Source: an uncultured archaeon (GTDB lineage Archaea > Halobacteriota > Methanosarcinia > Methanosarcinales > Methanoperedenaceae). From it: a stretch of 64,000 nucleotides of DNA. Shown here in pieces: positions 35,737 to 43,456 of the stretch. The stretch covers positions 31,441-95,440 of the forward strand of contig CABMIB010000114.1 of NCBI GenBank assembly GCA_902386135.1. Reading direction: 5' to 3'. A program made the position numbers and the translations under genes. A model generated the notes under the pieces. It saw only the letters and a program-made list of their open reading frames with translations. It had not been told where the DNA came from and did not search any database. The number at the start of each line of letters is the position of its first letter. The first letter of the stretch is position 1.

Positions 35737-37632
35737 CTATAAGTTTCCTCTCCTTTTTAGATGAACTGCTATAACAATGCCGGTCATAGTGAATACAGCG
35801 ATTATAATAGCGAAGTTTATCGACGGTGCTCCTTCAGAAGGCACTTCTCCAGTAATCGTTGAATTAGGTATGGCGGTTCCAGTAACTCCGGGTTGTGCTA
35901 TAACCTGTGGTATTGTCAATGAAGCTGCCTCTTCCAATCCAGTAATTGCGAAAGGTGAAAAAGCATTTGTCTTTGCTTCGAAGTAAGTATATTTATTGTC
36001 TTTCGTTTTTTCTGACGTTTCAAGAGGGTTCCATTTACCTCCATCCCACCTTACCATCTTTATACTACTGTTTTTAATGTTGTTACTGCTGAACCATGAG
36101 TTATCAACCCTGAATCTGATTACTGCCTCTTTTATATTATTAGGATTAGCAAAACCAGACAATCCGACCCATATGTTTACATTCACATTTACCTTACCCG
36201 GCGCAGGGTCTTTTACTAAGGATGACGCATCTCTAAGCACTTCTACTGCAGTATTGACCTCTCCTTCATTGACATTGCCTGTTATATTAACATATATTAT
36301 GGGATTTTCAGATTGAGTGAATGCATATTGTGTAACCTTGTTTATGTAGATATCCTTGTCATATTTCTCTTTCACTATAATATTTGAGAAATTCTCACCG
36401 GATGCTCCGCCACCACCACCTCCGCCGCCACCGCCGCTGCTACCTCCACTGCTACTTCCGCTGCTACTTCCGCTGCTACTTCCGCTGCTACTTCCGCTGC
36501 TACTTCCTACTGCTTTAGGTGACGATGTTGGTGTTGGGGTCAATGTTGGTGTTGGCGTTGGTGTTGGGGTCAATGTTGGCGTTGGCGTTGCTGATACAAT
36601 ACCATTCAAAGTTAAAGGTGTGCTATTTACGGTTCTACCGTTCGTCGAGTTCACCGCATATACTTTTACAGTATAAGTACCTGGACTTAATTCAGTCAAA
36701 TCGTAAAATGTTGTATTAGATTTATTATACCATGTGCCATTCACATTGTAGTTGAAATAATCGGTTCCATTTCCAACTCCTGCTGCCCATGTAAGATTCT
36801 TACTTCCATCCAACGTTGTATTTATTGGGGTTGGCGGCATGTATCTCGGTAAAGGTACTGCTCCGAAATAGTCTGATAGTGTACGTACATCAACATCAGA
36901 ACTTCTACTTTTCAAATAATTGCTGACATTCTGAAAGTCTGTTGTTTTAAATTCGGTTTCTGCATCAGATACATTAGCGGATAGATTATCTACTATTTTA
37001 TGAAATGCTAATATCAATAATCCATTAGCTTTGATTGAACTATTGATTTGATCTATAACTGTACTATCATTATCTGTACCAGGTCCAATACCGCCAACAG
37101 TTTCGTATGCTTTGAGCATGTAAACATCAGGACTGGTCAAATTATAATTTGGATAATTGGTATCCGGGGGATCAACGGTTCTTGCGGCCACATAATAGTT
37201 TGCCTGCACTGCTGCTATGACGGCTGCGTTGTACGACCCTTCGGGGTAAGCTAAAAACATCGCACTTCTTGAATATCCGTTTGTATTCAGCCAATCATAG
37301 CTCGCACTCAGCTCGTAATTTAACGTTGTGCTATTGACCGTCGTTAGATTTGTATGCGAATATGTATGACTTGATATATCCCATCCCGCCCCATATAATG
37401 TATTTAATTGGGACTGTTGCATGAAAGCTGGGTATCCGCCTATAATCGGTGTAATGTAGACGAAAGCTACACCTTTCTGACTGTTGTTTTGCATTATCGG
37501 ATATGCCTTTTCTGAAACATTTAACCACCCATCATCGAATGTGATTATCACTGTTGGTCGTTCTGCTGCCACCGTTCCGGTTAAAACTGCTAAACCAATT
37601 ATAATTCCGAATAACGTTTTTACTCTATTCAT
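35737..37632 (-). CDS. Surface-anchored polysaccharide deacetylase
   Basis: A 631-residue secreted enzyme. After a signal peptide (ending GTVAAERP) comes a NodB-type deacetylase domain (about 27-250) with metal/catalytic motifs TFDDGW and SHTYSH, plus LAYPEGSYN. A fibronectin-like unit (about 265-345), a Thr-Pro linker, a Ser-Gly/poly-Gly linker, a PGF-pre-PGF domain (about 425-565) and a C-terminal helix with tail KRRGNL follow. It probably removes acetyl groups from an external glycan or sheath polymer. The two linkers are DNA low-complexity tracts. Ends in TAG. It shares its PGF-pre-PGF domain and anchor layout with the beta-helix protein at 18794. Confidence 0.88.
   Translation of the reverse strand: MNRVKTLFGIIIGLAVLTGTVAAERPTVIITFDDGWLNVSEKAYPIMQNNSQKGVAFVYITPIIGGYPAFMQQSQLNTLYGAGWDISSHTYSHTNLTTVNSTTLNYELSASYDWLNTNGYSRSAMFLAYPEGSYNAAVIAAVQANYYVAARTVDPPDTNYPNYNLTSPDVYMLKAYETVGGIGPGTDNDSTVIDQINSSIKANGLLILAFHKIVDNLSANVSDAETEFKTTDFQNVSNYLKSRSSDVDVRTLSDYFGAVPLPRYMPPTPINTTLDGSKNLTWAAGVGNGTDYFNYNVNGTWYNKSNTTFYDLTELSPGTYTVKVYAVNSTNGRTVNSTPLTLNGIVSATPTPTLTPTPTPTPTLTPTPTSSPKAVGSSSGSSSGSSSGSSSGSSSGGSSGGGGGGGGGGASGENFSNIIVKEKYDKDIYINKVTQYAFTQSENPIIYVNITGNVNEGEVNTAVEVLRDASSLVKDPAPGKVNVNVNIWVGLSGFANPNNIKEAVIRFRVDNSWFSSNNIKNSSIKMVRWDGGKWNPLETSEKTKDNKYTYFEAKTNAFSPFAITGLEEAASLTIPQVIAQPGVTGTAIPNSTITGEVPSEGAPSINFAIIIAVFTMTGIVIAVHLKRRGNL
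36408..36596. repeat. Low-complexity tracts coding Gly/Ser and Thr-Pro linkers
   Basis: From 36408 runs a CCGCCACC-like tract and then CTGCTACTTC units (poly-Gly and Ser-Ser-Gly repeats on the minus strand). From 36519 a GTTGGTGTTG-type repeat encodes Thr-Pro pairs. The tracts lie within the deacetylase gene, vary in length easily and separate its enzymatic and anchor domains. Confidence 0.85.
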
Positions 37633-38068
37633 AAATATATCCTGTCAACTTAGTACTTTAATACAGATGATTCAGCTAAATTTTTGAAAAGATATACAAT
37701 AATCTCCCCGTATATGTGGTTTAATCTCGTCATTATCCTTGTTTATTAAATCTATCTCTTTAAGAGACTTGTTGGAGTTATATAATCAATTACGTCTCTG
37801 CAAACCATCTCCGACTGGGCAATTATAAGCTCTTATATTTAAACTTAACGCTATCTTGAAATTTATTCGGCAGTCAGTGTCGATCGTTGCCATGCTTCAA
37901 TAGATGTAATGACAAATGCTGCAAGGAATTTCTTAAGAAAATATAACTCTATTTATGTGACTTAGCTTAGAATTTTCCCTTGCTTGACGTACCCGTTCCT
38001 TTAGTTATAAAATTTATGCTGGAATTTTGATATATTATGATACATTATATACGATTTTTTTATCCCTT
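37633..38068. other. Gene-free AT-rich interval
   Basis: This holds the upstream region of the surface deacetylase on the minus strand and the 3' flank of the small gene at 38069. A 38-codon plus-strand open stretch (about 37855-37970) ends in NFLRKYNSIYVT but lacks a start and a recognisable match. No RNA gene or repeat is seen. Confidence 0.5.
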
Positions 38069-38356
38069 CTATCCCCCGAGCACCTTCTCCAGCATCTCAA
38101 ACCGCTCCATCGCAAGCTCCTTACCCGCGATGCGCCTGATTATGGCGCGCCCGCTATCGAATATTATTACCTTCTCCACAGGCGAGTTCGTAAGCACGAG
38201 CATCTCGTTATCAGGCGTCACCTGCACGCTCTCGAAATATTTTTTAAGCTCTTCGACAGCCTGCACGGTTATTTTTATGCTCCCGAGCTCAGCCTCCCCG
38301 CTGAACAGGTCCTCATCCCCTTTAGTATAACAGGGTTCGATTGTAACGATCTTCAT
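38069..38356 (-). CDS. Conserved-looking hypothetical protein downstream of coaBC
   Basis: A 95-residue soluble protein, not recognised. It opens MKIVTIEPCYTKGDE, has a predicted helix around VQAVEELKKYFESV and ends in a helix ERFEMLEKVLGG. The two-base gap to the coaBC stop and matched orientation imply co-translation, so a role near coenzyme A synthesis or its control is possible but unproven. Codon use is like its neighbours. Ends in TAG. Confidence 0.7.
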   Translation of the reverse strand: MKIVTIEPCYTKGDEDLFSGEAELGSIKITVQAVEELKKYFESVQVTPDNEMLVLTNSPVEKVIIFDSGRAIIRRIAGKELAMERFEMLEKVLGG

Positions 38357-38358
38357 CG

Positions 38359-39555
38359 TTAAAACATCGCCTCGATTTTATCCATGATTTCTGCCGCTAT
38401 ATATCGCTTGGTGCCGCTGATATGCTTTACGTCGCTATCGATAATATAAACATCGTTCTCCTCTGTCCCCATCCCGCCTTTTGATACGTCGTTAGCCACT
38501 ACCATGCTGAGATTCGATTTCTCCATCGACTCGCGCGCCCGTTTAATAAGTTCGTCTTCTGTTACGTTAGTTTCCGCTTTAAAACCGATGATCCTGAGCC
38601 GGGGATACTTCTGGCGCGCCTGCCTTATAAGTTTCGGCGCAGGTCGGAGCGTCAGGGTGACCACCTTGCCCGACTTTATCTTCTCCGCGGCGGGCGTGAC
38701 CGTGAAATCGGAAATGGCGGCCGCGCTTATGAAAATATCATATCCTTTGCTTAATTCCCCAAGTACTGTCTCTGCCATATCCTGCGCGCTCTCTACATTG
38801 AACTCGCATATTCCCTGGATACCGATGCATCCCCTGTGCACAAGCGTCGCATCCGCGCCTCTCCTGAATGCTTCAAGCGCAAGCTCTATCCCGGTTTTTC
38901 CCGATGCTCGATTGGTAAGAAGCCGAATGGGGTCAACCGCTTCAGCAGTTGCGCCACCTGTAATAAGTATGCGTTTGCCAGCCAATTTTTTCCCTCCAAG
39001 CGCCCTCTCCACCCTCAGTACGATCTCCTCTTTGCCCGCTATCTTGGCTGCGCCTTCTTCGACAACGGGATTTACGAATTCAACCCCCAGTTCCGTGAGC
39101 TTTCCGATGTTCTCTATAACAATGGGATGATTGTACATGGACTCATGCATCGCCGGGACTATCATGATCGGGATATCCGAGCCGAAAGCCGTCGTGGCAA
39201 AAGTCGTAACAGGCGTATCATCGATACCATGCGCGATTTTTCCGATAGTGTTCGCCGTGCACGGCGCTACCAGCAAAAAATGCGCTTTTCCTCCCACGCC
39301 GCAGAATTCCACATGCTCCACGCATCCTGTTATCTCCGTGATCACGGGATTGCCCGTGGCATATCGCATCGCCTCCGGGTGGATTATCTTCTGCGCCTCC
39401 TTCGTCATCACCGCATGCACGCTTGCTCCATGCCTCATAAGTTCGCGCGCAAGCTCCACGCATTTTACAGCCGCGATGCTGCCTGTAATGCCGAGGACGA
39501 TTGTTTTCCCGGCCAGGGAATTTGAGGACAGAATAACGTGGGTCATCACGTTCAT
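38359..39555 (-). CDS. coaBC: Bifunctional phosphopantothenoylcysteine decarboxylase/ligase
   Basis: A 398-residue enzyme for two steps of coenzyme A synthesis. The CoaC half (about 1-185) has the flavoprotein motif GITGSIAAVKCVELAREL, the active-site-region His-containing ATGNPVI, and PAMHESMYNHP with the substrate-recognition motif. The CoaB half (about 190-398) has ILITGGATAEAVDPIR, nucleotide contacts near ISAAAISDF and VANDVSKGGMGTEEN. Together they join cysteine to 4'-phosphopantothenate and decarboxylate it. Full length. Start taken at ATG 39555; an alternative ATG lies nine bases later. Followed closely by the 95-residue gene. Confidence 0.95.
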   Translation of the reverse strand: MNVMTHVILSSNSLAGKTIVLGITGSIAAVKCVELARELMRHGASVHAVMTKEAQKIIHPEAMRYATGNPVITEITGCVEHVEFCGVGGKAHFLLVAPCTANTIGKIAHGIDDTPVTTFATTAFGSDIPIMIVPAMHESMYNHPIVIENIGKLTELGVEFVNPVVEEGAAKIAGKEEIVLRVERALGGKKLAGKRILITGGATAEAVDPIRLLTNRASGKTGIELALEAFRRGADATLVHRGCIGIQGICEFNVESAQDMAETVLGELSKGYDIFISAAAISDFTVTPAAEKIKSGKVVTLTLRPAPKLIRQARQKYPRLRIIGFKAETNVTEDELIKRARESMEKSNLSMVVANDVSKGGMGTEENDVYIIDSDVKHISGTKRYIAAEIMDKIEAMF

Positions 39556-39865
39556 TTATAGTTTACAAACCTTTATTAAGTTTAGGTTCATTACCTGAAA
39601 ACTTAGTAAATGCAGTTGTGATGGCAGGGTAGTGGATTGTAATATCATTTTTCATAATAATGAGGCCTGCCACCATCAACCAATTGCTCTCCTCATAGTA
39701 GCACCCATAAATATTTAATTGTAATTAGAGTAACACTAAAATACCAATATATTATTTAAGTTCCTTGTTGCGTGCTTGACGATATCAGATTTTAACCACC
39801 ACAGAGATTAAGCTGAATGTCCGGCTAACCCTCCGGGGTTTTTCCAGAATGTGAATCAACTTCAA

Positions 39866-39940
39866 TCACTGCAAGGAGCGCAAAGGGAGCAAAGATTTTT
39901 ACTGCTACTCTTTGCGTTCTTTGCGTCCTTTGCGGTGAGG
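39866..39940. repeat. Palindromic GCAAAG-type intergenic repeat
   Basis: Left arm TCACTGCAAGGAGCGCAAAG and GGAGCAAAGA, loop TTTTTACTGCTA, right arm CTCTTTGCGTTCTTTGCGTC and CTTTGCGGTGA. The tandem 8-9 base units GCAAAGNG mirror each other. A sister copy is at 45568-45632. It lies in the 39556-40039 gap, which otherwise has an ACCACAGAG fragment near 39790 and no gene. Confidence 0.85.
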
Positions 39941-40039
39941 AGCTTTATATTACCCCAACAGATCAGTAGAATATTGAGTTATATTGAGTCCAAATTTCCT
40001 TCCGCAACACCAAAATACTAAACCGACAATTATGAATTA

Positions 40040-40705
40040 ATGATATCCATCGGCGTTATTACAAGAGGAAAATACGGATTGCGCCTCATCGAGAACATTA
40101 AAAAGAATCCGGAGTTCAGTGTTTCATCTATCGAGCTTCCGGAATCACTTCCTGATTTCATCGAGGAACCCGGCGATTTTGTGGACGCCCTGAATCTTGA
40201 TAAAAACGTGTTCTCAAGCGATATTGTCATAGCCTACACGCTTCATGCGGACCTGACGCCGGAGATCGTCCGCCTCGCAGGGGAGAACGGGGCAAAAGCC
40301 GTAATTATCGCAGGCGGCGTATCGAGGGCAGGCGGACAATCTATGCTATCAGACCTGTCGGAAAAATATAATATGCATATCGAAGTCCATGAAATATGCT
40401 GCAATATAGAAAAATGCGGCAGCAATATCGTGGACAAGTTTGCATCATGCTTCGGGAAACCGCAGGTAAAAATAACCACAAAAGGCGGCATTATCTCAAA
40501 CGTAGAGGTTGTCCGCGGCGCACCGTGCGGGAGTACCTGGCATATGGCAGAAGCTCTTGCGGGAACAAGCACAAAAGATGCGCCTGCAAAAGCAGGGCTG
40601 CTGGTGCAGCAATACCCGTGCAGGGCTCTCCGGGGCATCAAAGGCGGAATACATAAAGCGGCGGAGTTGCATAAAGAGGCGGTAGAAGAGGCTTTGAAGG
40701 AGTAG
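40040..40705 (+). CDS. DUF166 family protein (archaeal thymidylate synthase-like)
   Basis: A 221-residue DUF166 protein. It has a Rossmann-like start ISIGVITRGKYGLRLIENI, a Gly-rich AGGVSRAGGQSM near 94, and Cys residues in EICCNIEKCGSN, RGAPCGSTW and QYPCRALRGI. Methanogen members have been linked to thymidylate synthesis or to folate-like (methanopterin) chemistry, but the evidence is modest and the Cys pattern also suits Fe-S binding. It is first of three closely packed genes with malic enzyme and a rhomboid protease (gap of three bases to the next gene). Ends in TAG. Confidence 0.82.
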   Translation: MISIGVITRGKYGLRLIENIKKNPEFSVSSIELPESLPDFIEEPGDFVDALNLDKNVFSSDIVIAYTLHADLTPEIVRLAGENGAKAVIIAGGVSRAGGQSMLSDLSEKYNMHIEVHEICCNIEKCGSNIVDKFASCFGKPQVKITTKGGIISNVEVVRGAPCGSTWHMAEALAGTSTKDAPAKAGLLVQQYPCRALRGIKGGIHKAAELHKEAVEEALKE

Positions 40706-40708
40706 TCG

Positions 40709-41935
40709 ATGAAAGAATCAATATTTGAACAGTCGCTCCGGTTCCATGAAAAACACAAAGGAAAAATAGCGCTAAAAAGCAAGGTCAGCGTAACGACAAA
40801 AGAAGAGCTGAGCCTCGCCTATACTCCCGGCGTTGCAGAGCCGTGCCTGCGGATATGGAAAAACAGGGATGATGTCTACCGCTACACCTCAAAAGGGAAC
40901 TTCGTAGCTGTGGTCAGCGACGGCTCATCCGTACTCGGGCTCGGAGATCTAGGCCCCCTTGCCGCAATGCCGGTGATGGAAGGGAAAGCAATGCTTTTCA
41001 AAATCTTCGGAGGCGTTGATGCCTTCCCCATTTGTCTTGATACGAAAGATACTGAGGAGATAATCAATACTGTAAAGAACATATCTCCTTCTTTTGGCGG
41101 CATCAACCTTGAGGACATAGGCGCACCGCGGTGTTTTGAGATTGAAGCGCGATTAAAAAAATTACTTGATATCCCGGTGTTCCATGACGACCAGCATGGG
41201 GCTGCGATAGCAGCTCTTGCCGGATTGATCAACGCCCTGAAGGTTGTCGGCAAAAAGTTCGATGAGATAAAAGTCGTAATCAGCGGGGCGGGTGCCGCCG
41301 GCACTGCAACAGCCAAACTCCTGCTTGATAAAGGTGTCAGGGATATGCTTGTATGCGATACCAGGGGCATTATTTACAGAGGCAGGAGCGGGCTTAATCC
41401 CTATAAACAGGAACTTGCAGAGCTCACGAATAAGAACAGCGAAGAAGGGACGCTGGCTGACGCAATGAAAGGCGCTGATGTTTTTATCGGCCTGTCCATT
41501 GGCAGGATAGTCTCACAGGATATGGTACGCTCCATGGCTCACGATGCTATCGTTTTCCCTCTCGCGAACCCGGTACCTGAGATCATGCCTGAGGAGGCAA
41601 AGCGGGCAGGCGCACGCATCGCCGGGACTGGACGCTCGGACTGCCATAACCAGCTCAACAACGCGCTCGGCTTTCCGGGCATATTCAGGGGTGCGCTGGA
41701 TGTAAGAGCAAGGGATATCAACGAAGAGATGAAACTTGCTGCTGCAAACGCACTGGCATCGCTTGTTGATGAGCCGACGGAGGATATGATCATACCGGGT
41801 ATCTTTGATCCGCGGGTTGCACCGTCGGTAGCGGCTGCCGTGGCGCAGGCGGCTATGGATAGCGGCACGTCCAGAGTCCACATGGATGCCGGACAGGTCG
41901 CAGAGCATACAAGGGAACTGCTAAGATCACTATGA
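40709..41935 (+). CDS. NAD(P)-dependent malic enzyme (decarboxylating)
   Basis: A 408-residue enzyme converting malate to pyruvate and CO2, linking the partial TCA cycle to pyruvate. Visible: N-terminal malic domain with LAYTPGVAEPCLRI and KGNFVAVVSDGSSVLGLGD; metal site VFHDDQHGAAIA near 152; NAD-binding GAGAAGTATAKLL near 193; and ALANPVPEI-like segment FPLANPVPEI. Length is that of short bacterial/archaeal malic enzymes, without a phosphotransacetylase tail. Its TGA overlaps the rhomboid start by four bases. Cofactor preference (NAD or NADP) is unclear. Confidence 0.94.
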   Translation: MKESIFEQSLRFHEKHKGKIALKSKVSVTTKEELSLAYTPGVAEPCLRIWKNRDDVYRYTSKGNFVAVVSDGSSVLGLGDLGPLAAMPVMEGKAMLFKIFGGVDAFPICLDTKDTEEIINTVKNISPSFGGINLEDIGAPRCFEIEARLKKLLDIPVFHDDQHGAAIAALAGLINALKVVGKKFDEIKVVISGAGAAGTATAKLLLDKGVRDMLVCDTRGIIYRGRSGLNPYKQELAELTNKNSEEGTLADAMKGADVFIGLSIGRIVSQDMVRSMAHDAIVFPLANPVPEIMPEEAKRAGARIAGTGRSDCHNQLNNALGFPGIFRGALDVRARDINEEMKLAAANALASLVDEPTEDMIIPGIFDPRVAPSVAAAVAQAAMDSGTSRVHMDAGQVAEHTRELLRSL

Positions 41936-42543
41936 AGCTGACAGAACTCTTAATACTGCTGTGCTTTGCCTTCAGCCTGTATGCATGGAGCACGCCTGGC
42001 GGCACTGGTTTAGCCTTCAGCGAGTATGCACTTTTCCATGGTGGCTATTACACCCTGTTAACAGGCATCTTCGTTCACGCGAACCTCGTCCATCTTCTTG
42101 GCAATATGCTTTTTCTCTACATTTTCGGTCATATCCTTGAGGATGAGGTAGGGGCGCAGCGTACAGCCGCAGTATTCTTTACAGGCGGCATAATTTCGTT
42201 CGTTCTAAGCATACCCTTCTACCCGGGCGCGAGCATGGTGGGCGCATCCGCCGCCATATTTGCGATCATGGCTGCCGTGCTGCTCGTCCGCCAGCCCGGT
42301 TTTTCGTTCCAGTTCCTCTCTCCTATCGGACCTCTGGTGCTGTTGTTTTTTATTTTCAATATAATCGCTATCCGTGATGGGGCGATAGGGAATGTAGCCT
42401 ATGTATCTCACATCATCGGATTTGTTACAGGGCTGTTTTTCGGAGCAAGGTGGAATAAGAACTGGATAAAAAGCCTGCTGTTCACCCTCATATTGCTTGC
42501 CGTTTATATCGCGCTATATTATTACCTGATGGGGCGGTCTTAG
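41932..42543 (+). CDS. Rhomboid-family intramembrane serine protease
   Basis: A 203-residue six-helix membrane protease. Loop and Asn motif HANLVHLLGNMLFLYIFG near 50; active-site Ser in GASAAIFAI near 103; catalytic His in SHIIGFVTG near 160. Ser/His in separate helices form the dyad that cuts transmembrane substrates. It overlaps the malic enzyme gene by four bases, which couples translation though no functional link is evident. Ends in TAG. The substrate is unknown. Confidence 0.9.
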   Translation: MKLTELLILLCFAFSLYAWSTPGGTGLAFSEYALFHGGYYTLLTGIFVHANLVHLLGNMLFLYIFGHILEDEVGAQRTAAVFFTGGIISFVLSIPFYPGASMVGASAAIFAIMAAVLLVRQPGFSFQFLSPIGPLVLLFFIFNIIAIRDGAIGNVAYVSHIIGFVTGLFFGARWNKNWIKSLLFTLILLAVYIALYYYLMGRS

Positions 42544-42597
42544 TCCGCAGCCTGTACAAATATACTGTCTAAATAAATTATAATTTTATAATCTCAT

Positions 42598-42645
42598 TAT
42601 AATTTTTTAACACCATTAAACTTTTTTAAACCGTTTGAAATATAT
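42598..42645 (+). promoter_or_regulatory. H-NOX promoter/operator, shared with cooS
   Basis: TATAATTTTTTAA (42598-42610), 19 bases, then ACCGTTTGAAATATAT (42630-42645). Both blocks are identical to those before cooS with identical spacing. The second block fits a BRE (GTTTGAAA) plus TATA core (ATATATATA); transcription would begin near 42670. The first block and a partial direct repeat ACC-N15-ACC (42612, 42630) are a likely regulator site. Confidence 0.7.
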
Positions 42646-42693
42646 ATATGTGTATTTTGTATAATAGTGCCAATAAATTAAGGAGAGATAATA

Positions 42694-43218
42694 ATGAAGG
42701 GCGCTATAGTACAATGTTTAGGTGATTTGGTAAAGAGCAGTTTTGGAAACGATAAATGGGAAGATTCCCTCGATAAAGCCGGAATGAGCAGAAAGTCTTT
42801 CTTCATGCCCCTGCAGAACGTTGAAGATGGTAAAGTATTGAAACTCATAGAATCGTTATGCAAGGTGCTGAATATTACCCCTGCCCAGGCGGCAGATGCC
42901 TTTGGGGATTACTGGGTTAATGTCTATGCCCCAAAGATATACGGTACCTATTACAAAGGACCGCATTCTGCTAGGGAATTCCTCAAGAAAATGGATGATG
43001 TCCATGCTCTTGTAACAGCGAACATACCGAATGCCCATCCACCCAGATTCGAATATGAATGGAAAGACGACAAGACCCTTATCATGAAATACAAATCCAA
43101 CAGGGGATTAATAGATGTCCTTGTCGGGCTTATAAAAGGAGTTGGCAAATACTATAAAGAAGACCTGAAGGTAACAAAGCTGGGGAGCGACAAAGTACAG
43201 GTCATTTTCTCAAAATAA
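42694..43218 (+). CDS. H-NOX heme-based gas sensor
   Basis: A stand-alone 174-residue H-NOX domain protein. By comparison with Thermoanaerobacter H-NOX, the axial heme His (H102) is His104, the structural Pro115 is Pro117, and the propionate-binding YxSxR (131-135) is Tyr133, Ser135, Arg137. The distal-pocket Tyr140 that allows O2 binding is Val142 here, and Trp9 is Leu9, so NO or CO sensing without O2 binding is predicted. No output domain is attached. Ribosome-binding site AAGGAGAG precedes ATG 42694. Its promoter matches that of cooS just downstream, suggesting a shared regulon. Partner and regulator are not identified. Confidence 0.9.
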   Translation: MKGAIVQCLGDLVKSSFGNDKWEDSLDKAGMSRKSFFMPLQNVEDGKVLKLIESLCKVLNITPAQAADAFGDYWVNVYAPKIYGTYYKGPHSAREFLKKMDDVHALVTANIPNAHPPRFEYEWKDDKTLIMKYKSNRGLIDVLVGLIKGVGKYYKEDLKVTKLGSDKVQVIFSK

Positions 43219-43252
43219 GCGGCTATGAATCCCGGGCGGGTTATCCCACCCG

Positions 43253-43325
43253 GCCTGCCTGCATTTAAACCTCCGGGGCCGGGGACTAAAAAACGAACGT
43301 AGCGGCAGGCTTTTCTTTTTATTTT
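43253..43325 (+). terminator. Hairpin and T-tract after the H-NOX gene
   Basis: GCCTGCC (43253) pairs with GGCAGGC (43304-43310) and is followed by TTTTCTTTTTATTTT. A separate GC-rich hairpin (CCGGGCGGG and CCCACCCGG, 43232-43253) precedes it. This fits a terminator insulating the H-NOX transcript from cooS, which has its own promoter. Confidence 0.6.
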
Positions 43326-43352
43326 AAACTGATTGAAAAGTTTTAATAGTTT

Positions 43353-43400
43353 TATAATTTTTTAATACCTGTTCAATTTTCCATACCGTTTGAAATATAT
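43353..43400 (+). promoter_or_regulatory. cooS promoter/operator, same architecture as H-NOX
   Basis: TATAATTTTTTAA (43353-43365), 19 bases, ACCGTTTGAAATATAT (43385-43400). The ACC pair at 43367 and 43385 keeps the 18-base spacing seen upstream of H-NOX. The surrounding bases differ between the two copies, so the blocks seem preserved by function. The predicted start is near 43425. Confidence 0.7.
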
Positions 43401-43456
43401 GTGGTAGTTGTATATCTATATTAAACAGAAATCCAGTCTGTCAGGAGGTATGATCA

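Noticed and set aside
36510..36600. Short tandem GTTGGTGTTGGCG-type units that look array-like
   Set aside because: They encode a Thr-Pro linker within the deacetylase; units are contiguous without spacers, so this is no CRISPR array. No CRISPR or cas gene is seen in the window.
36356..36676. Plus-strand proline-rich open frame
   Set aside because: It is the antisense of the Gly/Ser and Thr-Pro linkers of the deacetylase gene.
37855..37975. 38-codon open stretch ending NFLRKYNSIYVT
   Set aside because: Lacks a start codon and recognisable family; could be a relic but cannot be told from chance.
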